From Diphasiastrum complanatum (lineage: Eukaryota > Streptophyta > Lycopodiopsida > Lycopodiales > Lycopodiaceae): DNA of 64,000 nucleotides. Shown here piece by piece: positions 1-11,600 of the stretch (positions are counted from its first letter, which is position 1; every line of letters starts with the position of its first letter). The translations under genes and the position numbers were made by a program. Location: contig CM055111.1 of the NCBI GenBank assembly GCA_029204225.1, positions 48,411,594-48,475,593 on the forward strand, written 5' to 3'. Under the pieces are notes generated by a model. It was given only the letters and a program-made list of their open reading frames with translations. It was not told the origin of the DNA and ran no database searches.

Positions 1-490
1 ATTATTTTCTCTCACGCCAATGCGCTGTGTGGGTCTATCACATAGTGCTCAAAATCAAGAGGATCAATAGATGATATTGTAGCTACTATGCACATATTAT
101 TTTGAATTTTGTCTGATTTTGAATAAATTGTTGTCTGCTATTGTTCGTGTCTCTCATTTACTTGTTTTATCAATTCCGCACACTGATTCAATCTTGTTGA
201 ATGTTGTATTAATCTATAACGTAGATCAGCAATGTCTGTCTACATTCTGGATGATTGTATAAATGATACAGCAGGTAGTGACCAACAATCATATCCGAAC
301 TCCATCCAAATTGATTTCGTTTGTGACTATTTTTGCTTCGCATTTCGTTTCGCTTTGCGATTACTTCGCTTCAGCAATATCAATATCAGAGCTCGTTCAA
401 GTTTTGCTTCGTTTCGTTTCGTTTAATTTCGTTTCGTTTCATTACAGAGCCTGATAGATTTACACAATTATTTTTCTAATTTTTTCATCA
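1..490 (+). repeat. Copia 5' LTR (partial)
   Basis: It aligns along its length with 5194-5698, with scattered substitutions and small indels. It ends in TCA directly before the primer-binding site. The 3' half is rich in TTCG/TTTCG tracts that differ in length between the two LTRs. Confidence 0.88.
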
Positions 491-504
491 ATGGTATAAG
501 AGCC
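491..504 (+). other. Primer-binding site of the copia element
   Basis: ATGGTATAAGAGCC lies immediately after the 5' LTR. It resembles the initiator-Met complementary site TGGTATCAGAGC with one central change (A for C). Confidence 0.7.
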
Positions 505-600
505 TGTTATAGTCTGACATAGCCACAAAGTTATCAGATCTAGGAGGCTAAGCATTCAAGACAAATAACCATTAACAGGTGAGAACACAATTCACAGCAA

Positions 601-1480
601 TGGCTTCAATAAGCAGTATACAATCAAATATTTGTACAATCCTCGACTCATCAGGATCTAACTTCCTAGCATGGAAGGTTAAGACCTCACTTATACTAAA
701 GGGAGAAGAATTATTTTCCTAGATAGATGGCACCGAGGAGATGCCTACAACTACAGGCAAGGAACTACGCAAATGGAGGAAGAAGAATGACAAGGCAGTA
801 GTCGTGTTATCATCATCCATCGAGAATAGCCTGACTCTTGACCTGGATACACTCTCTAAAGCAAAAGAGATGTGGGATATTTACTCACAAGATTTTAGAC
901 AAAATCACGTAGTCAGATCATGCTACTCGAAGATCAGTTGACAAATCTACAATGGGACGACAAAGACCTCACTTCCTTTATCAGGAAGATGAAGGATCTG
1001 TTTCTTTCATTATACAATTCTAGAGTGGAAAATGCAGTATCAGTAGAGAAGTAGGTTACTTATCTGTTAAGAGCTTTACCAAGATCCTTCCAGACAACCA
1101 GAATGCTGCTAGCAAAGGATCCTACTATGATACTCGAAAAGACATTCGTCGAGATTCGAGAAGAAGTCAAATCTCAAGAGCACCTTGATCACAAGAATGC
1201 TTCTAACCAAGCTCTCTACAACAACAAGGAGAAGACAAAGAAGCAATTCAAGCCTAAGAGGGAGTATGATCGAAATCAGGATCGAGATCAGCAATCAGAA
1301 GGAGCCAGCAAAGGAAAATGGAGGAACAAAGAAAAGCTGAAACAACAGAGTGGAGACAAGAAGACATGCGTGAGATGCAAATGCGAAGGACATATTGTCG
1401 ATTTGTGTTGGCTAAATCCGAAAATTGAGTGTATCCACTATCATAAGAAGGGTCATGCAGCCATAGACTGCCACTAGAAC
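601..1480 (+). pseudogene. Copia gag (broken)
   Basis: The frame opens at an ATG at 601 that follows the primer site by about 100 bases. It reads a copia-type gag N-terminus (FLAWKVKTSLILKGEELF), then meets an in-frame TAG at about 721, resumes from 741 and shifts frame near 940. The nucleocapsid part (1103-1477) is Lys/Arg/Gln-rich and carries an intact CX2CX4HX4C knuckle, CVRCKCEGHIVDLC, followed by a second, imperfect knuckle in which one Cys is replaced. In copia elements this protein forms the virus-like particle; here it is interrupted at least twice and is not translatable as one product. Confidence 0.85.
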
Positions 1481-1639
1481 CCAAGAAACAAACAAGCTCA
1501 AGGCAGACAAGAGAACAATAATAGTTCATCCTACGTCGAAGAACCAGAGAGCTCAAAGATGGGTGAAGAAAGATCGAATCACGAAAATTTGACCACCTAC
1601 ATCTGTGTAGACATGTGTGCAGTATCAACACCTGACACA

Positions 1640-4600
1640 CAGGAGATAATCCTTGATTCGGGAGCTACCTCACACTTCATTACATCAAGATGGATCATGT
1701 TTGATTTTTGAAGTACATATCCATCAAGATTTATCATTCTTGGAGATGGATCAAGGCATTAAGTGAATGGTATTGGTTCATTATGGCTCAACACAAACTA
1801 AAAAGACAGACGACTCGAAGATGTTCTGTGCGTGCCTATACTACAGTAGGACTTGCTATTAGTGACAAGAATAGTTGATGCAGGGATGCGTGTAACGTTT
1901 TCAGATGAAGCATGCAATGTTGTTGATGCAAGCACCAGTACACTGATCACTCGAGGTAGAAGAAAAGGGAACATGTATCACCTGAAGGTACGCCTACCTG
2001 CAGATCAAGTGCATCAAATCCATGATGACAATGGCACTATATCAAGCAAGCCATCATGGAGCAATCACAGGGGTGAGCATCTCGAATGCAACCAGTTCGA
2101 TGACCTGTGATGCATGTATAAAGGGTAAGATGTCACATACTCTTTTTTTCAAGGACTCTTTTGAACGACAAAGATTCTGGAGCTAGTACATTCAGACATC
2201 TGTGGACCTTTCAACGTGATTTCAATAGGAGGCTCGAAATATTATATCACCTTCATTGATGATTACAGTAAGTTTTCCAGTGTCTACTTCATTCACAGTA
2301 AATCATAAGCATTTGACAAATTCACAGAGTATGTGAATTGGGCAGAAAGATGCACAAGAAATAAGGTGAAGCATATCCGAATAGATTGGGGTGGAGAATA
2401 CATCTCAAACCGATTCACTGATTTTTGCAATGATCGAAGAATCATTCACAGAAGAATCGCATCTTATACACCGTAGCACAACGGTGTTTGTAGAAAGAAA
2501 GAACATGACTCTTATGGAAGTTGCTAGGTGTATGATGGCCTATTCGAAGGCTTCAAGAGTGCTGTGGGCTGAAGCAGTAGCTACAGCTGCTTACATTCAG
2601 AACGGGATAGGAAAATTTGGTGTTCCTCACACAACACCACACGAATTATGGTGGGGTAGAAAACCTAATCTGACTCATAGTCGAATCTTTGGTTGTGCAG
2701 CATATGCACATGTCCCTGACAAGCTTCGGAAGAAGCTTGATGAGAAAGTAGAACAAGGATATCTTGTAGGATATGACAATCATTCGTCATACTACAGAGT
2801 CTATATGCCAGAGACAAACACATTGAAGATAGTCAGAGACGTCAAATTCGATGAGAGCAGAACAATGGCCAACAATGATCCTATCAATTATGAAGTCCTT
2901 GGAAGACAGTACTATGATCTACCAACTATGACAGAGAGAGCAGAGGATGAACACTCAGACGAAGATATTGGAGTCACACCTCATTCGAGCGACGAATCAG
3001 ACAAAGAAAGATTTGCAAGCCAGCCTATTGCTACAACACATGTAAACCGAAATGGTTCTGAACCTTTCAGATCAGATAAAGGCAAGAGCATTGCATTACC
3101 AGAAGGATCTCCTAGAAGATCAACAAGAGAACGAAGAGCGCCAACAAGATTTTGTCAGGCAGTGCAGCTTCTACGTCAGAAGAGTTTTGTGGATTCAGTG
3201 GAGAACCATAGACATTCGAGGAAGCAATTGAATGTCCAGAGAAGGACAAATGGATCCAAGCCATGAATGAGGAGATGGAATCCATGAGGATGAATGAGGT
3301 ATGGACATTGCAGCCATTACCAGATAAGCGAAAGATTGTACAATGCAAGTGGGTATACAAGCTGAAGTATGGATTGCATGAAAATATTTCAAAGTATAAA
3401 GCCAAACTTGTAGCGAAGGGGTTTTCTCAGAGATATGGTATTGACTATGTTGAGACCTTCTCTCCTATCATGAAACATTCGTCCCTACGCCTACTGTTTG
3501 CATATGCAGCCGCTTATGATCTCAGGATTCACATCGTGGACGAAAAGATAGCATTCTTACATGGTGAGCTAGATGAAGAAGTCTACATGGATCAACCTCT
3601 AGGCTACATTTTGAACTCACTTCCTACTTATGCATGCAGAATGCACAGGAGTATCTACGGTCTGAAGCAATCAGCGCGACAATGGTATAAGAAGAAATAT
3701 CATCCCTGAAATCCTAAGGATTCAAGCCACTAATAGCTGATTCCAATGTTTATGTAAGATCATGATTGTAGCTGTATATGTGGACGACACTGATACTCTA
3801 CAAAAGTGAAGAACTTATTGTTGAGGTGAAGTATGATATTTTGAAACATTTTGAGATTGCAGACCTAGGAGAAGCCAGATGTTATCTTGGCTTACAGATT
3901 GACAGAGACTATGAGGAAGGTAAATTGTACCTTCATCAGTCCATATATACCCATAAGATCTTCGAAGATTTTGGGATGATGAATTGCAAAGGAGCAAATA
4001 CTCCAATGCTTGCAGAAACAATCCTGACAAATGAAGATTGTTCGAAGACTGAAGAAGAAAGAGAATTGATGCAGCATACACCATATAGGAAGCTAATTGG
4101 ATCACTAATGTATTTAGGATGAGCCAATTCAATACTAATCCAGGCTCGACTCATTGGAAGATTGCGAAACGAATCTTGCAATACCTTCAATTAACGAAGG
4201 ATTTTGGATTGTGTTATTCTCGTGATGCAGAGTTCCAGATGCTTTCCTACAGTGATGCTAGCTGGGCATCTCTCAAGGATGACTGCAAAAGTGTCTCATG
4301 AGGATGCACCATCACGTCAGGAGCAACAATTCTCTAGGTCAACAAGAAGCAGACCATTGTGGCTCAATCATCCTACGAAGCAGAATACGTAGCAGCAGCA
4401 AAGACGACCAATGAAATCATTTGGCTCCAATAGTTCCTTGATGAACTAGGTGAAACGAGGAATGAACCTTTGACTTTGCAGATGGACAATACATCCGCAA
4501 TACATCTGACAAAGGATTCTGTGTTTCACTCAAGGACGAAACACATCGCAATCACGTACCACTTGATAAGAGATCTGATCGGGAAAAAGAAGCTGCAAAC

Positions 4601-4720
4601 TACTTTCATTTGAAAGAAGGAGATGGTTGCTGACATTTTCACAAAGGCCTTAGACAAAGGTCTATTCAAGAAACAGAGGAGCAGTCTTGGAGTCATCAAG
4701 CTATCATGCTTTGAGAGGGA
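1640..4720 (+). pseudogene. Copia pol: protease, integrase, reverse transcriptase, RNase H (broken)
   Basis: Seen in order: a protease active site (DSGATSHF, about 1655-1680); GAG-pre-integrase (1950-2100); integrase core from about 2180 with GPF and a changed second motif (DWGGEY where DNGGEY is usual); a frameshift near 2483 just at the ERKN catalytic-Glu motif; a Pro/Ser-rich linker; RT from 3260 (KARLVAKGF-like block, SIYGLKQSARQWYK) with the YVDD catalytic box at about 3774-3788; RNase H with DASWAS and the HSRTKHI block at about 4530; and the C-terminal ADIFTKAL motif at about 4628. Stops at 2104, 3709 and 4122 and further frameshifts separate these blocks. Confidence 0.88.
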
Positions 4721-5183
4721 GCTGAAGAAACAAAATGTTTCTATTATCAAAGCTTTGCTAGCTTTCAACTCTCAATTTGACGAAAAGACACGAAGCAAAA
4801 ATGTTTGCAAACATCATGACAAGACACGAAACGAAAATGTTCGCGACACGAAATCCTTCATGCTCCAAAGGACCAAGAAGATCAACCAAGTACCTTGAAG
4901 TACAAATCCTTGATCTGATATGGTGACATCAGCAGAAGAGCTTTAGGACATGGCTAATCCACCACTCTTGTAATCCATGATTAGTTATAGATGTTTAATC
5001 TATCTGATCAGGAATGTTACTCAAAGCAACACGAAAAAGTTTGCAAAATATATACATTTTGCTAGATGCATCAAACATATACAGATAGATGAAAAATATA
5101 GAATACAAGTCCGCCTGTGAGCGAGACAATTTTGTAAGAGGATCAATAGATCCAAGAAGTCCGCTAGTAAGCGAGACACTATT

Positions 5184-5698
5184 TGTGGGAGAACATTATT
5201 TTTTCTCACGCCAATGTACTATGTGGGTCTGTCACACAGTGCTCAAAATCAAGAGGATCAATAGATAATATTGTAGCTATTATGCACACATTATTTTGAA
5301 TTTTGTCTAATTTTGAATAAATTGTTGTCTACTATTGTTTGTGTCTCTCATTTACTTGTTTTATCAATTTCGCACACTGGTTCAATCTTGTTGAATGTTG
5401 TATTAATCTATAATGTAGATCAATAGTGTCTGTCTACATTTTGGAGGATTGTAGGAATGATACAGCAGGCAGTGGCCAACAATCATATTCGAACTCCATC
5501 CGAATTGATTTCGGTTGTGACTGTTTTCTCTTCACAATTACTTCGCTTCAACAATATCAATATCAGAGCTCGTTCAAGTTTTGCTTCGCTTCGCTTCTCT
5601 TCACTTCTCTTCGTTTCGTTTCATTTCGTTTAGTTTAGTTTAGTTTCGTTACAGAGCCTGATAGATTTGCACAATTAATTTTGTAATTTTTTTGATCA
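5184..5698 (+). repeat. Copia 3' LTR
   Basis: It starts with TGTGGGAGAACATT and ends ...GATCA, matching the right edge of the 5' LTR. Just upstream, a short sequence of about 25 bases (GTCCGC..GCGAGACA) occurs twice, at about 5110 and 5159. The exact left edge is inferred from the TG and the loss of match at the window start. Confidence 0.8.
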
Positions 5699-8198
5699 TG
5701 TAGGGTGTGTAGAATCAATAGTGAGCAACCCTCCGCCTGTCAAGAAGGATTAGAACACAAGATAGGTTCCTAACTATACTCATTTGCTAGTTTAGATGCT
5801 ATTCTGACTCTACTTAAACACTACTCCACCTTAACACTACTTCAACTAACTCTAAACATAAGCACTCATCATGATTGAGGGTGAAAGAGGAAGAGAAGAA
5901 GAGAAAGAGAGAGAGATAAAGAGAGAGAGGTGAGATGGAGGTTAGCTCAAATGCTCAATGTGCATGCTAATGAAAAAATCATAACTAATCAAAACAAGAA
6001 CAATGGAATGGAAAGCAAGTAGAAACTGACAGTATGTTTGTCAGTTGCATCGATGCATTTATAATCTGAAGCAGGCATCATGAGCTTGGTACAAGAAGCT
6101 CAACAACCTTTTGAAGTTTCATAAGCTAAAAACAAAAGCTCTTATACCATGTAAAAGAATTTAGATCAATGATGATCCAAATCCATAAACTGATCTTGGG
6201 TTAGAAAGAGAACAAATCAACAAACCTACCAATGTAGAAAAATCAGCATCTACTCTATGAATAAGATGTGAACTGTTAAACATATCACTTCCAACTTGAT
6301 GTACTTTGTAGATCTTAAGATAATTGATCTTGATAGAATCTCACACGTGTGGAGTCTATTCCCACGCGTGAAAGAATGTACATAAGTCACTTTTATAAAG
6401 TTAGATTGATTTTAGCTGGATCTACACTAGTGTGAAATTGACCTTTGAGTAGAATCTTGAAATTGGTCAAATTGGTCAAACTTTATGTAAATAGATTGGA
6501 CTTCCATGTGAATGAGTTATTACTCACACATGTCAAGATACCATTCACACGTGTGGATAAGCTTCTAGATGATAAGATAAGAAGATTTCATTAGATCCTA
6601 TTTTATAAGAATTATTCCTATAAATATGGAAGACTAGCTTTTTGTTTTCTAGCTGAAGAGAATAGTCAACTTTGGGAAATGAGCACATATGGCTCCCATT
6701 GGTATATCTGGATGACTAGGCACTCTTCACACGTGTGAAGGCTTGTTGGACAGTACACAGCTCGTGGATGTACTTGATCTATAAAGGGATCAACCAAATC
6801 AATGAAAAGTTGATGTGACATTGGCAAATTCTAGTCTTGCTTGTATTTTCCACATTTGTCTTGTGTTTTTGTGATTGAAATGCATTTCTAAGCTTGCCTG
6901 TCGAAGAAGAAACGAACCAGCAGCGACAAACAAGACCAAGAAGGTTGACAAGACAAAGAAGACCTCCAGACCGATACACCGACAATTTTCAGTGGAGTGA
7001 ACAGTCGAATACTGCAGCTTTACTGAGAAACCGACAACCTACCAAGAAGCTATCCAGAGTCTAGAGGGAGAATTCTAGAAGCAGACAATGTTAGAAAAAA
7101 TCGAGTCGATTGTTGAAATTGTCACTTCCAACTTGATGTAATTGATTAATCATGACATCTACATTTAAAAAACGCGAGCACTTGTTAGATACTACACCCT
7201 TGTTTAATGCACAATGCCATCCTTTTAGGGCCCTCAAAACTTGCTAAATCAGTTGAGAAGTTATTGAATAGAACTTGCTTCCCTATCAAAAGATAAACCT
7301 TAGAGATTTATGCTTATATCTTTTATTCTTAATATAAGTTCACTATTGCATTTCATTGGATTCAGATGAAGCTACTCCAATATCAAGAAAAATGAAAGCT
7401 CAATCAATCGCTAGACATCTTTTCAGGCAACACACACTTAGTGACTTTGTTAATTTGTAACAACATAATAGAGTACTAGCATTGTCATTAAAACTTTATC
7501 AATATTAGTGCAAATAGCTGAATTTTTGTCAAACTATAGCCATACCTATATCAATCACTTATGATCAAGTTTTTCATTGTTTGTTTCTGACCTAAAGCTA
7601 CTGAGTTTAGAATTGCGAAGAATCCACAACTGTTTAGATACACATTGGAAACATCCACAATAAAAGTTGCAAACATAGAAAAAACTTCATACTATGAATC
7701 ATCAAATGCTTCCATAATATTAACCATAGAAATCATGTCTGATGAATGAACAAAATTTTATTTCGTTCTTGCAGTGTGTATGAGTGTCGAGTCCAAGGCA
7801 TGTATAGTTACTGAGTTGGTACACATGTCCCGTAATGGGGTCCATTTTGCCATGCAATGGAACTCCCAAAATGTAGATGTATTAACCTTTGTTTTCCGTT
7901 TAGATTTCTTTGCAGAAATACTTCGAGAAGGTGATGACTTCATGGAGCTCTAGCTTGATGAATCATCTTCTATTTTTCCTTTACCTTTGTCCAATAAAGG
8001 TGGTACATCCCCATGATCGCTAACTTTTTGATCGACGGTAGAAACTGCCTTATTTGATGGGTTTTTCCATTTCAGAACTATGTTACAGAAAAAAAAAGGG
8101 TGACACACAAATTTCGTGCAAGGAGACGCCTCCCTCTACTTTGTATAAAGGAAAAGAACGATTACTAGTTAACATTGTATTCATTGATTTGAATTCTC
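5699..8198. other. Non-coding flank, no gene seen
   Basis: There is no ORF with a recognisable product. It has a short (GA)n-rich tract at 5885-5935 and three copies of the palindromic core ACACGTGTG at about 6343, 6546 and 6729. A run GCTCTTATACCATG near 6140-6153 is the reverse complement of the copia primer site seen at 491, so a degraded minus-strand copia end may lie here. The block ATCACTTCCAACTTGATGTA near 6285 recurs near 7120 (as GTCACTTCCAACTTGATGTA). The short minus ORF at 7758-7943 is basic and unrecognised. Confidence 0.6.
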
Positions 8199-8206
8199 TA
8201 TATAAG
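8199..8206 (+). promoter_or_regulatory. Candidate TATA box of the cysteine synthase gene
   Basis: TATATAAG lies about 300 bases upstream of the proposed start codon at 8503. This spacing allows a 5' UTR of about 270 bases. Two ATGAATGAATGC stretches (about 8399 and 8455) would be upstream AUGs in such a leader; the second is in frame with the coding exon. It is a sequence match only. Confidence 0.35.
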
Positions 8207-8502
8207 TAGAATAATTTGAAACACATATTTTGTTGAGGAAGGGGAGGGCAGGGCAGGGCAAGCTCCTTTGCAAAACAAAAACAAACGTAAGGAACACGAA
8301 GGAATCTTCCTCGCAAATCCTTAGAATATAGTAGATTGACTATTTCTTTGACCACCTCTTCACGAGGCTATTGAAGACTTAGAACCTGTTGTTTCTGAAT
8401 GAATGAATGCTTCTTATGGCAAGCTAACCAACAAAGCCACCTTCTTGGGTCGGAATGAATGAATGCATGAGTGAAGAAAAAGGTTTCGGCGAGCACCTGG
8501 CG

Positions 8503-8619
8503 ATGGCTTCCTCCTCCTCCTCCTCCTCCTCCTCTTCTTTTGTGAAGGGGCAACAAGCAATTTCGCAAAATGGCGCTCATGTTTCTTTGCCAGAAAACAT
8601 TGCAGGCAGCGTTTCCGAG
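8503..8619 (+). CDS. Cysteine synthase exon 1 (N-terminus)
   Basis: It encodes 39 residues: Met-Ala, ten Ser from a (TCC)n tract, then a stretch ending ENIAGSVSE. That ending joins in phase 0 to LIGWTPLV of exon 2, reproducing the family pattern IAxxVxELIGxTPLV, which is the reason for choosing this exon 15.4 kb away over a nearer ATG. The donor is GAG|GTTTGC. An in-frame ATG at 8455 would add 16 residues; the start at 8503 was preferred because its context (GGCGATGGC) is better. Confidence 0.7.
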
Positions 8620-11600
8620 GTTTGCCATTTACTTGCTTTACTAAAATAAAGACTGATATTTTGATCCAGAAGCTTAGAAAATGTATGTATGGCATTGCAT
8701 GACAAACGGATCACTTTTATATATTTGTGAATAGAAGAGTATGTGATGGATGCTACAAGCATTGGATGGAAGATTCCCAGCGACACTGCCCAGAAATGAT
8801 ACTCTACTAGCAACTGCAGTCTACCTACTATCAGTGCTCTCAAAGAACATCTTTTTCTACCAGACATTAAGCATACTGGTGCCCAAGTACAATAGGCTTT
8901 TTCCGAACCCGAGATGGAAAACCTGTTACACTTAACAATTTCAATCGGCCTAAAGCTTCATACTTACTTTTCGGGCTTCCTTTAAAATGCTTTCTATGCA
9001 AAAAATTTGGTATGACAATCTATGTTTAAAGATGTGATCAAGTAAAATAGTTACTAAACTCTACGTAATTAGTGTAGCTAGAAAAATGGTATAGAAGGCC
9101 ATTCTTAGAACTTGCTCTTCAATCTAGAAAGGTAGTCATCGGCAGAAAAAATTCGTGCTGGTGAGTGTACACCTACTGTACAGTCCCAGCCAATGGCCCA
9201 ATAGAATTTCACCAGTTCGCAATTAGTGACTTGTATTAGGGTTTGCATGATAGGCGTACATTTATTGTATAGGTTAGATCAAGCCAAAAGCATAGTTTAC
9301 CACATAATCTGCTCCATACAATGCTCTTCCGAGGTGGTCGTTGCCCATGAGAACTAGGTGGCATGCACCCATCTGTTAGCACATGAGATTGACAGGTCAA
9401 TTTTCATTCATGATATAATCAATGAATTTTAATTGCTGAGTTTGCTATGGGAGAAAGGGAAAAGCCTCGCCATGTTGAGTTTATTTATGGAGAAAGGGAA
9501 AAACATTGCTATGTTCCAACTTGTGAGGCTTTCGAATTGTTTTTTAGTCAACAACCTGCTGTAGCAGGTCATCATTGATTTCATAAAGCTCATCTTATGA
9601 GATCTCATTGGAGGTGTTCCTTGGCATGTATTGGGAATTATGAGCAATAACAAAGTCTAAGCACTAGTTAAAAATTAAATGTTAAGGATCTAAAATGAGC
9701 GTAAAGGATTCATAAGGCTATGTGGATAGTTAAATGGGCTAGCTAGCAAATTGTTAATCATTTGCTAATGTGAGCATATAAGATAGAATGCCAATGATCC
9801 TGCCAGAGTTTGACATGGACGCGTCTGTCAAGCCTTTCCAAGGAAAAAGTAAAAAACTCTTGTTTGTCAAAGCCATAAAATAGGCATGGCCAACAAATTT
9901 ACAATCCAGCCTCATTAACCATCAAAGCATCAAGCATATAACTAGGTAGGCAGAGGAAACTTGCGTTCTTTCTTAAGATCAAATTTGAGTTGAGATTGTC
10001 TTTTTTGACCCTTGTGACACAAGATTTCAAACTAGCAAACTTTGGACAACAATTACAAACTTAGTTGCATTAAAATTGAATTTTGATGCTAGAGCATCAT
10101 AAATTTGCAAAATGCAGTTTGAAGCTCCTTTTTTTTCCCTTAAGCCATTTTGTCATTTCCTTACTGTATGGCATATCATGTATAATAATAATGATTACAA
10201 ACACACTGGATAATATGGGTTTAAAATATTGAGGTTTAGGGTTACAATTTGCGAATGTTTCATCTCTCACTAAGCTTTAACTTTGAAACTAGTTAGCCAA
10301 TGTAAGCATAACATGGATTCAAAGTAACATTTGAGAAGTAATGCGAATAGAAGTATCTTGATAACTTGTCAAATAGGAGGACGTGCCTGCTCAAAAATAA
10401 GTGAAATAAGATAGAGTTTTGTTGATAAAGTTGCAACTAGCAACCAAGTTGTAAGCTCAAAATCATTATATTCTGGGTATGACTGAACATTAAACAAGCT
10501 GTAAATCATATTAGGATTTCAGGCAATATTAGAATCAAATTATTGAGCAACCTTGAAGAAATTCTATGATATTGATGATAACATTCAAGCATGACATTGT
10601 TGAAGATAATTTTAACAAGTGAAAACTTTAATGATGTAGTAGTTAACCTCTAAGGTTCTTGCAAATAAGGTGTGCTAGTGCAGGTTGTCCAGAATGATGG
10701 ACCCTAATGGCAGATGGTCTATGTGTAATAGTTCCTAACACCACAGTAGGGCAAACACTAACTGATCCACCCAACCTTGCCTACTCCCTGATATAGAGTA
10801 AGCCCCTCCTAGCCCAGTGTGAGGACTGGTAGCATGCAACTGCCAAGTGTCGGCCACGTGGCACTGTCGTGGTCGACTGCACGTCGGGACCCAACTGGGG
10901 GCCCTATCCTGCTGACAGGGTCCCTAGGCTGTGTTAGGCCCGCCATGGCTATGGACCGTGCTGGGGCACACTACTCACACTGTCTTGCCCTGTTGGTCAT
11001 GTACACTGGACACGACCCTGACTGTGGTATCTGACCTATCTGTGTTCCCTAGGGTTCGGCACTGGTTACGAGCTCGTAACACTCCCTCCCCATTAAGAAC
11101 CGTCTTGGTCCTCTAAGACAAAGTCTGGAAAAATCTTGCGAAGGACGTTGCCTCTTTCCCAAGTGGCATTCTCAACAGGCTGATCATTCCACTTAACCAG
11201 ATATTCTCGGTATAGAGTATGACGAGTCTGCGTCTCTCTACTATCAAGAATCTCCTCTGGTTCATGTGGAGGTTGTTGAGGATCCAATGGGAGAACTAGA
11301 ACACTGTCCCCTACCAGATTATCTGATCTGGTTAAGGCTTTTCGTAACTGACTTACATGAAAGACTGGAAAAACCTTACTGCTGTGTGGGAGTTCTAGTT
11401 CATAGGTGACCTCGCCTAGTCTCCTACTGATGGTAAAGGGACCACAATACCTTGGAGACAACTTAGCACACACTCCTGATTTGAGGGTTTTAGAGTCAAC
11501 TGGGACTCTCAAGTAGACTTTCTCACCAGTGGAGAACTGCACATCCCGTCTGTGTGGATCTGCATAATGCCTGGCTCGATCCTGGGATTGTCTAATGCTA

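Larger units (their letters stand above)
1..5698 (+). mobile_element. Ty1/copia LTR retrotransposon, degenerate
   Basis: Two related LTRs (left one cut by the window edge) flank a copia-order pol: gag with zinc knuckle, protease, integrase, then reverse transcriptase and RNase H. Integrase preceding RT is what places it in Ty1/copia. The first bases match the sequence a few bases inside the 3' LTR, so roughly a dozen bases of the 5' LTR lie outside. A tRNA-Met-like primer site follows the 5' LTR. Several in-frame stops and frameshifts interrupt gag, integrase and RT, so this copy cannot make its own proteins. The two LTRs differ at scattered sites, which suggests an older insertion than the gypsy copies further right. 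Confidence 0.93.

Noticed and set aside
10819-11116. ORFs in the gypsy LTRs (also at 19300, 23496, 54447 and 58644)
   Set aside because: The same reading recurs in every LTR copy; it is LTR sequence, not a gene.
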